From NCBI RefSeq assembly GCF_036345015.1, contig NZ_CP084098.1, forward strand, positions 1,811,326 through 1,875,325: a DNA stretch of 64,000 nt. The letters run 5' to 3'. This stretch comes from Cyanobacterium sp. Dongsha4 (lineage in GTDB: Bacteria; Cyanobacteriota; Cyanobacteriia; Cyanobacteriales; Cyanobacteriaceae). The notes under the pieces were generated by a model. That model searched no databases, was not told where the DNA came from, and saw only the letters and a list, made by a program, of their open reading frames with translations. Both the position numbers and the translations under genes were made by a program. The stretch's first letter is position 1, and the number at the start of each line of letters is the position of its first letter. This document shows positions 59,619 through 64,000 of this stretch, in pieces.

Positions 59619-59647
59619 AAGGGGCAAACCCCTCTGTGTCTCCCCTT
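59619..59647 (-). repeat. 29-base repeat, inverted copy of 30016-30044
   Basis: AAGGGG, then CAAACCCCTCTGTGTC, then TCCCCTT matches the reverse complement of 30016-30044 with one mismatch. It overlaps an internal palindrome (AAGGGG/CCCCTT). Confidence 0.75.
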
Positions 59648-59759
59648 TTAAGGGGAGAAGGGTAATAGGCAATGAGAATTAAAAATTAGCAATTAGCAAC
59701 TCCGAACTTCGAACTTCGAACTCTATCTGCTTATCCTACAGAATTTATTAGTTAAAATC

Positions 59760-60494
59760 ATGATTGCCATAACAGAAAATACTAATAACAACCCCGAAAA
59801 TTTAGAAAATAATAAAGTAGTTGAAATTAGAAATTTAGACTTTTATTTTGGTCATGGGAATATAAGAAAGCAAATATTATTTGATATTAATTTAACTCTA
59901 AAAAAAGGAGAAGTTGTTATCTTAAAAGGTCCTTCTGGTTCAGGCAAAACAACTCTATTAACTCTGATGGGGGCTTTACGCAGTGCTAATTATGGCTCTT
60001 TGAAAGTATTTAATCAAGAACTAATAAATGCCTCTGAAAAACTACTCATTAATATTAGAAAAAATATTGGTTATATCTTCCAAGCTCATAATTTATTAAA
60101 CTCTCTCACCGCTCGACAAAATGTACAAATGTCTTTAGAATTACATCCTCAATTTAGCCATGAGCAAGTAAAACAAAAATCTATTGAAATGTTGAATGCC
60201 GTTGGTTTAGCAGATCGTATTAACTATTATCCTGAAAATCTTTCTGGTGGTCAAAAACAAAGAGTTGCGATCGCACGTGCCTTAGTTTCTCATCCGAAAA
60301 TGGTACTAGCAGATGAACCCACTGCCGCTTTAGATAGTAAATCAGGGCGAGATGTGGTGGACATTATGCAAAAATTGGCTAGACAACAAGGCTGTACTAT
60401 TCTCATTGTTAGCCATGATGATCGCATTTTGGATGTAGCAGATCGTATTATTGAATTAGAAGACGGAAAACTATTGACAGAGTCCCAAGTGTAA
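59760..60494 (+). CDS. devA: DevA-type ABC exporter ATPase
   Basis: A 244-residue ATP-binding subunit. Walker A is GPSGSGKTTLL, the signature is LSGGQKQRVAIARALV, Walker B is VLADEPTAAL, and the switch His is in VSHD. The start NKVVEIRNLDFYFGHG and overall pattern fit the cyanobacterial DevA (heterocyst/exporter) group of MacB-like transporters. Its DevB membrane-fusion and DevC permease partners are not next to it. Substrate unknown. Confidence 0.88.
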   Translation: MIAITENTNNNPENLENNKVVEIRNLDFYFGHGNIRKQILFDINLTLKKGEVVILKGPSGSGKTTLLTLMGALRSANYGSLKVFNQELINASEKLLINIRKNIGYIFQAHNLLNSLTARQNVQMSLELHPQFSHEQVKQKSIEMLNAVGLADRINYYPENLSGGQKQRVAIARALVSHPKMVLADEPTAALDSKSGRDVVDIMQKLARQQGCTILIVSHDDRILDVADRIIELEDGKLLTESQV

Positions 60495-60540
60495 AGATTT
60501 GGACTACATTCCTGAAAAACCAAAACTTTCTGAAAAAGGG

Positions 60541-60562
60541 GACCCCCCCGGGAGGGGGGGGG
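60541..60562. other. Exceptional GC tract forming a hairpin
   Basis: A run of seven C (60543-60549), then GGGA, then nine G (60554-60562) gives a seven-pair all-GC stem in an otherwise AT-rich region. It lies between the convergent devA-like and pyrC-like genes, with no T-run. Confidence 0.7.
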
Positions 60563-60617
60563 AATTAGGAATTAGGAATATATATTATTATTAAACAAAA
60601 ATCTATCGTTGTCAATG

Positions 60618-61871
60618 TCAATAATGACAAAGGATTTTACCTTTTATTTCCTTTTCCAACCAGTAAGTATTATAAGAAAGAGATTTCAGTTGACTCGGAG
60701 TTATTTGCCATGGCTGTTGGGGGGCAAAAATGATAAACTCTGCCCTTTGTCCAACTTGTATTTTTAATGGTTCTTGGTATAGACATTTCAAGGCATTAAC
60801 ACTTAAGGCTTTCCATAATTGTAAAGCAGATAATTCACAAGTAATAACAAGATTTTGCCATAGTAAAGGTAGTGCTAATTCTAAACCGATTGAGCCTGAT
60901 GGAGCATCTGCAAAAGCAACAGTTTTTTCTTCATAAGTATAAGGTGTATGATTAATAGAAATAGCATCGATCGCACCTGTTTTTATCCCTTCTAATAAGC
61001 CTAAACGATCAATTTCAGTACCCAAAGGAGGTTCAAAACGTAAATGAGGATTATAACTGGCAATAGTTTCAATGTTGAGGATAAGATGATGCCAATTAAC
61101 ACTCGCAGTAATAGGTAATTGTTCTTCTTTTGCCCTTTTTATTAAATCCACGCCCCTAGCTGTCGAAATATTCATTAAGTGAATGGGGGTTTTTGTTAAT
61201 GCCACTATTTCCAACAAAGAAGCAATAGCAACCGTTTCCGCTATCTCTGGATTTCCGATTAAACCAAGACGAATGGAAGTGCGACACTCTCTAACTACCC
61301 CTTTTCCTTTTAGTTGTAGATTTGTAGGACAAAGGGCAATAGGTAAATGAAAAGGTTGAGCATATTCTAATAACTTACGCACTAATTGTAAATTACTATG
61401 GGGACGATTATCTGTAAAACCGATTACCCCTGATTCTGCTAAATCTGCTAACTCGGCAATGGTATTACCCTCTAAATTTTTGGTTAGACTACCCCAACAG
61501 TCAAAGTTTGTTTCTAAGGATTTAGTTTTATCTTGAATCCATGTCACTGTATTGGGATTATCTATGACTGGCAAGGTGTTGGGTAAAATCGCCACCCTTG
61601 ACACTCCCCCTGCTTTTGCTGAAGCATTAAGGGTTTGTAGAGTTTCTCTTTCTTCGTATCCGGGTTCACCACTATGACAAAATAAATCTACTAGGGCAGG
61701 GGCTAAAATTAAGCCATTACCATCAATTATTTTCGCTGAATCGTCTGTTAATTCAATCTTTGGGCTGATTTCTTGAATCTTATTATCATCAATTAAGATG
61801 TCAGTTACTTGGTCAAATCCAGATACAGGATCTAAAATTCTAATTTGTTGAAAAAGCAGTGTTTGATTCAC
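60618..61871 (-). CDS. pyrC: Dihydroorotase-like protein with degenerate metal site
   Basis: A 417-residue amidohydrolase-fold protein. The usual DxHxHxR motif reads DLFCHSGEPGYEER, so the first metal-binding His is Phe, and the catalytic Asp motif (TDHAPH in active enzymes) reads INHTPY. The remaining scaffold (RFEPPLGTEIDRLGLLEGI, GSIGLELALPLL) is family-typical. The same changes are seen, as I recall, in other cyanobacterial PyrC-annotated proteins (DLYSHSGEPG). It may be a non-catalytic partner of aspartate transcarbamoylase rather than an active dihydroorotase. Confidence 0.85.
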   Translation of the reverse strand: MNQTLLFQQIRILDPVSGFDQVTDILIDDNKIQEISPKIELTDDSAKIIDGNGLILAPALVDLFCHSGEPGYEERETLQTLNASAKAGGVSRVAILPNTLPVIDNPNTVTWIQDKTKSLETNFDCWGSLTKNLEGNTIAELADLAESGVIGFTDNRPHSNLQLVRKLLEYAQPFHLPIALCPTNLQLKGKGVVRECRTSIRLGLIGNPEIAETVAIASLLEIVALTKTPIHLMNISTARGVDLIKRAKEEQLPITASVNWHHLILNIETIASYNPHLRFEPPLGTEIDRLGLLEGIKTGAIDAISINHTPYTYEEKTVAFADAPSGSIGLELALPLLWQNLVITCELSALQLWKALSVNALKCLYQEPLKIQVGQRAEFIIFAPQQPWQITPSQLKSLSYNTYWLEKEIKGKILCHY

Positions 61872-61917
61872 CTTTGTTCCTATTTACAACTCAATAACGG
61901 TGAAAAAGTATCTACCT

Positions 61918-62154
61918 TTAATCGGCTAAACTTTTCCATGCCTGAGTTACTATTTTACTCAACCATCGTCTTTGTACTTGATCTAATATTTGATCTTCTG
62001 CCAATACTTCTTTGATTAGGTCTTCTAAAGATTTTCCTTCATAATGGGTTTTTTCCACCAAAGATGCGATTGCTTCTGCAACTATTTCGGCGGACACTTT
62101 TTCGCTACAAGGATAATCTAGCTGATTGGAGTCACAAGTCAAACAAGAAATCAT
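61918..62154 (-). CDS. Small conserved protein, function unknown
   Basis: A 78-residue helical protein with a Cys pair at the start (SCLTCDS) and a third Cys (YPCSEK), then VSAEIVAEAIASLVEKTHYEG and a C-terminal helix ending QRRWLSKIVTQAWKSL. The family appears in cyanobacteria. It precedes the pyrC-like gene on the same strand with a gap of 46 bases. Confidence 0.75.
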   Translation of the reverse strand: MISCLTCDSNQLDYPCSEKVSAEIVAEAIASLVEKTHYEGKSLEDLIKEVLAEDQILDQVQRRWLSKIVTQAWKSLAD

Positions 62155-62425
62155 ATTTTTACCCCCCTTCGACTTTTATTAACAATTGTAAATACTTTTT
62201 CAGTTTTTAGGATGTTCAGAAGTTTAACCCATTCAAAAACAAAAAGGGTGATAAATACTGTTTTTCTTAACATTTCACTTTACATAATATGGAAATCTTG
62301 ATTTTGCCAATTCACAAAACCCCATAAAAATTCTCAGGTAAATTTTTGTAAAAAGTTGCTTATTTTGTAAAATTTTATACAGAAATATGCTTAAATAGAG
62401 TTAAGAAAGTAAAGGAGAGAAGAAA

Positions 62426-62626
62426 ATGAGTGCAGAAAGTCAAGCCCGTAGTTTAATGATGCGTCATCATAAATTCATCAAAAATCGTCAACAGTCAATG
62501 TTAGGACGCACTGCATCAGAAATTGGTATGGAGATTAATGGTTCGGAATATTGGAATCCTGTTCAGGGAAAACCTAATTCTAGTTTTCGTGTTAGTTATG
62601 ATCGCTCCCATGCTTCTTTAAGTTAA
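62426..62626 (+). CDS. Small conserved cyanobacterial protein
   Basis: A 66-residue basic protein (SLMMRHHKFIKNRQQSMLGR, EYWNPVQGK, SSFRVSYDRSHASLS). It has a good ribosome-binding site (AAAGGAGAG nine bases before the ATG). The high conservation of the C-terminal motif, as I remember it from other cyanobacteria, supports a real gene. Function is unknown. Confidence 0.78.
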   Translation: MSAESQARSLMMRHHKFIKNRQQSMLGRTASEIGMEINGSEYWNPVQGKPNSSFRVSYDRSHASLS

Positions 62627-62763
62627 ATAGTAGGTTTTAGGTTTAATAAAAACAATTAAAGTAAAAGTTATTGTAATTTGACAGTGTGGCAATAATAGAT
62701 AAACTTAAGAGAAGATATAGTGGTCTAACTAATCGGTTTTTTATTTTTGAATAGTATAATTCC

Positions 62764-62788
62764 GACACCTGACACCCGATACCTTCCT
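62764..62788. repeat. Heptamer repeat, inverse (GACACCT)n
   Basis: GACACCT, GACACCC and GATACCT lie in tandem downstream of hfq on the plus strand. They are the reverse complement of the AGGTGTC family. Confidence 0.7.
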
Positions 62789-62822
62789 AAAATAATCGAT
62801 ATTTCATTGTGCGTAGCATAAA

Positions 62823-63032
62823 TTACCTATATCTGATATATGCGATCGCCTGAATCCAAACAAGGATTTTTTCTTGGCTGGTAGTTACTAAAGAAAGACA
62901 ATTTTGGTCTTGCCATTTTAGCACCCCTTCCAGAGTTTTATTGGTCATTAAGCCAATCTCGACAGGGGTTTTGTTTTTGATGAAAGATTGAATTTGACGA
63001 ACGCTAGGAAATCCTGTATCAAATGCGGTCAT
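62823..63032 (-). CDS. hfq: Cyanobacterial Hfq
   Basis: A 69-residue Sm-fold protein. Sm1 is FIKNKTPVEIGLMTNKTLEGVLKWQDQN and Sm2 includes KILVWIQAIAYIRY. It is shorter than enterobacterial Hfq and lacks the usual YKHA proximal motif, as in the Synechocystis protein that is known to work with the type IV pilus ATPase PilB1. It is divergent from dapF with 40 bases between start codons, an arrangement conserved among cyanobacteria. Confidence 0.93.
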   Translation of the reverse strand: MTAFDTGFPSVRQIQSFIKNKTPVEIGLMTNKTLEGVLKWQDQNCLSLVTTSQEKILVWIQAIAYIRYR

Positions 63033-63072
63033 AATTAATTATTGTTAACTAAAAATTGGGAATATTTAGACT

Positions 63073-63915
63073 ATGACACTGAAGTTTAGCAAATATCATG
63101 GACTCGGCAATGATTTTATTTTGATAGATAATCGTCACCAGTCTCAACCCCTCGTTTCTCAGGAAGAAGCGGTAAAAATGTGCGATCGCCATTTTGGCAT
63201 TGGAGCGGATGGAGTAATTTTTGTTTTAGCAGGAGAAGGAGATACTGACTATACCATGAGAATTTTTAACTCGGATGGCTCAGAACCAGAAATGTGTGGT
63301 AATGGCATTCGTTGCTTTGCTCAGTTTATCACTGAATTAGAAGGAAAAGAAGAAATCGGCAAAACCTATCGTATTCATACCCTCGCAGGTTTAATCTGCC
63401 CCACCATTATGGGTAATGGACAAGTTAAGGTGGATATGGGTGAACCTCAATTGGAAGCGGAGAAAATTCCTACTACCCTCGGCAAAACAGGGGAAAAAGT
63501 AGTCAATGAATCATTAACAGTAGGCGATCGCACTTATCATGTTAGTTGTGTGAGTATGGGTAATCCTCATTGTTTAGTTTTTGTCGAAAATATTGAGCAA
63601 ATCAATCTCAATGAAATTGGGTCAAAATTTGAAACTCATCCCGTGTTTCCCCAAAAAACCAATACAGAATTTATCCAAGTCATTAGTCATAATTATCTCA
63701 AAATGAAAGTTTGGGAAAGAGGTGCGGGAATTACCCTTGCTTGTGGTACGGGTGCTTGTGCTACTGTGGTGGCGGGTGTTTTAAATGAGAGATGCGATCG
63801 CATTTCTACCGTAGAATTACCCGGAGGATGTCTTGAAATAGAGTGGTCAGAAAAAGATAACCATGTTTACATGACTGGCCCTGCAACCAAAGTATTTTCA
63901 GGACAAATTGCTTGA
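63073..63915 (+). CDS. dapF: Diaminopimelate epimerase
   Basis: A 280-residue enzyme of lysine and peptidoglycan biosynthesis. Both catalytic cysteines are present, in EMCGNGIRC and LACGTGACA. It begins [18 protein letters not shown], the usual N-terminus. The gene is complete and divergent from hfq. Confidence 0.97.
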   Translation: MTLKFSKYHGLGNDFILIDNRHQSQPLVSQEEAVKMCDRHFGIGADGVIFVLAGEGDTDYTMRIFNSDGSEPEMCGNGIRCFAQFITELEGKEEIGKTYRIHTLAGLICPTIMGNGQVKVDMGEPQLEAEKIPTTLGKTGEKVVNESLTVGDRTYHVSCVSMGNPHCLVFVENIEQINLNEIGSKFETHPVFPQKTNTEFIQVISHNYLKMKVWERGAGITLACGTGACATVVAGVLNERCDRISTVELPGGCLEIEWSEKDNHVYMTGPATKVFSGQIA

Positions 63916-64000
63916 CCTAATCATTAAGTAAGTGTCAAAAAACTATCTCAATTTAAGTTGGAGGTTCAGAAAAAAGTTTCAGGTTTGAGGTGTTAAGGTA

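Overview
The window comes from a cyanobacterium with an AT-rich chromosome. The evidence is the HIP1 octamer GCGATCGC scattered through both strands, a PsbQ (CyanoQ) photosystem II lipoprotein, a CpcS-type phycobiliprotein lyase, the short cyanobacterial form of Hfq next to dapF, the purA-rplY pair, a DevA-type ABC ATPase and perfect NtcA-type promoters. A unicellular Cyanobacterium/Geminocystis-like organism is my guess; the exact genus cannot be read from the sequence.

Layout. Bases 1-13,000 hold housekeeping genes (histidine kinase, Mrp/ApbC, PurA, L25, MnmA, a ThDP enzyme) interrupted by an unrecognised two-gene cassette (7173-10538): a large AT-rich protein followed by an actin/Hsp70-fold ATPase whose start is out of frame by one base at an A8 tract. 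Bases 13,000-22,500 hold sugar-nucleotide and glycosyltransferase genes, a ribbon-helix-helix-like gene embedded in a 12-bp-phased repeat array (15,899-16,494), a beta-propeller/DUF5648-like protein, CpcS and an M16 protease. Bases 21,500-28,400 are a decaying accessory island: an N-terminally truncated P450, DUF6398, a PIN pseudogene, an hsdS remnant, a DUF6883/DUF4926 pair, a PIN toxin-antitoxin pair, an orphan Phd-like antitoxin, a broken hsdR and a fragment of a Tn7/CAST-like TnsC (TniB) ATPase.

Bases 28,400-39,000 hold LapA-like, GlmU, PsbQ, a sugar/lipid-glycosylation cluster (two epimerases, a GtrA-GT2 fusion, a multi-spanning membrane protein) with an inserted MntA/HepT toxin-antitoxin pair whose HepT has an amber codon, then TrpC. 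Bases 39,300-44,300 carry a signalling cluster on the minus strand: two Crp/Fnr paralogues and a DUF1816-PAS-GGDEF protein, with two perfect GTAN8TAC (NtcA) promoters. Bases 44,300-64,000 are mostly core genes (pnp, mnmG, radical SAM, cobH, guaA, ureC, devA-like, pyrC-like, hfq, dapF), plus an ammonium transporter fused to a hybrid histidine kinase and followed by a REC-PAS-GGDEF protein.

Together the two signalling loci suggest that nitrogen status feeds into c-di-GMP output, once through NtcA transcription and once through an Amt-coupled kinase. Intergenic regions are rich in heptanucleotide tandem repeats and a dispersed element of about 45 bp. No CRISPR array, rRNA, recognisable tRNA or intact transposase was found. 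All family assignments are from reading motifs; no database search was possible.
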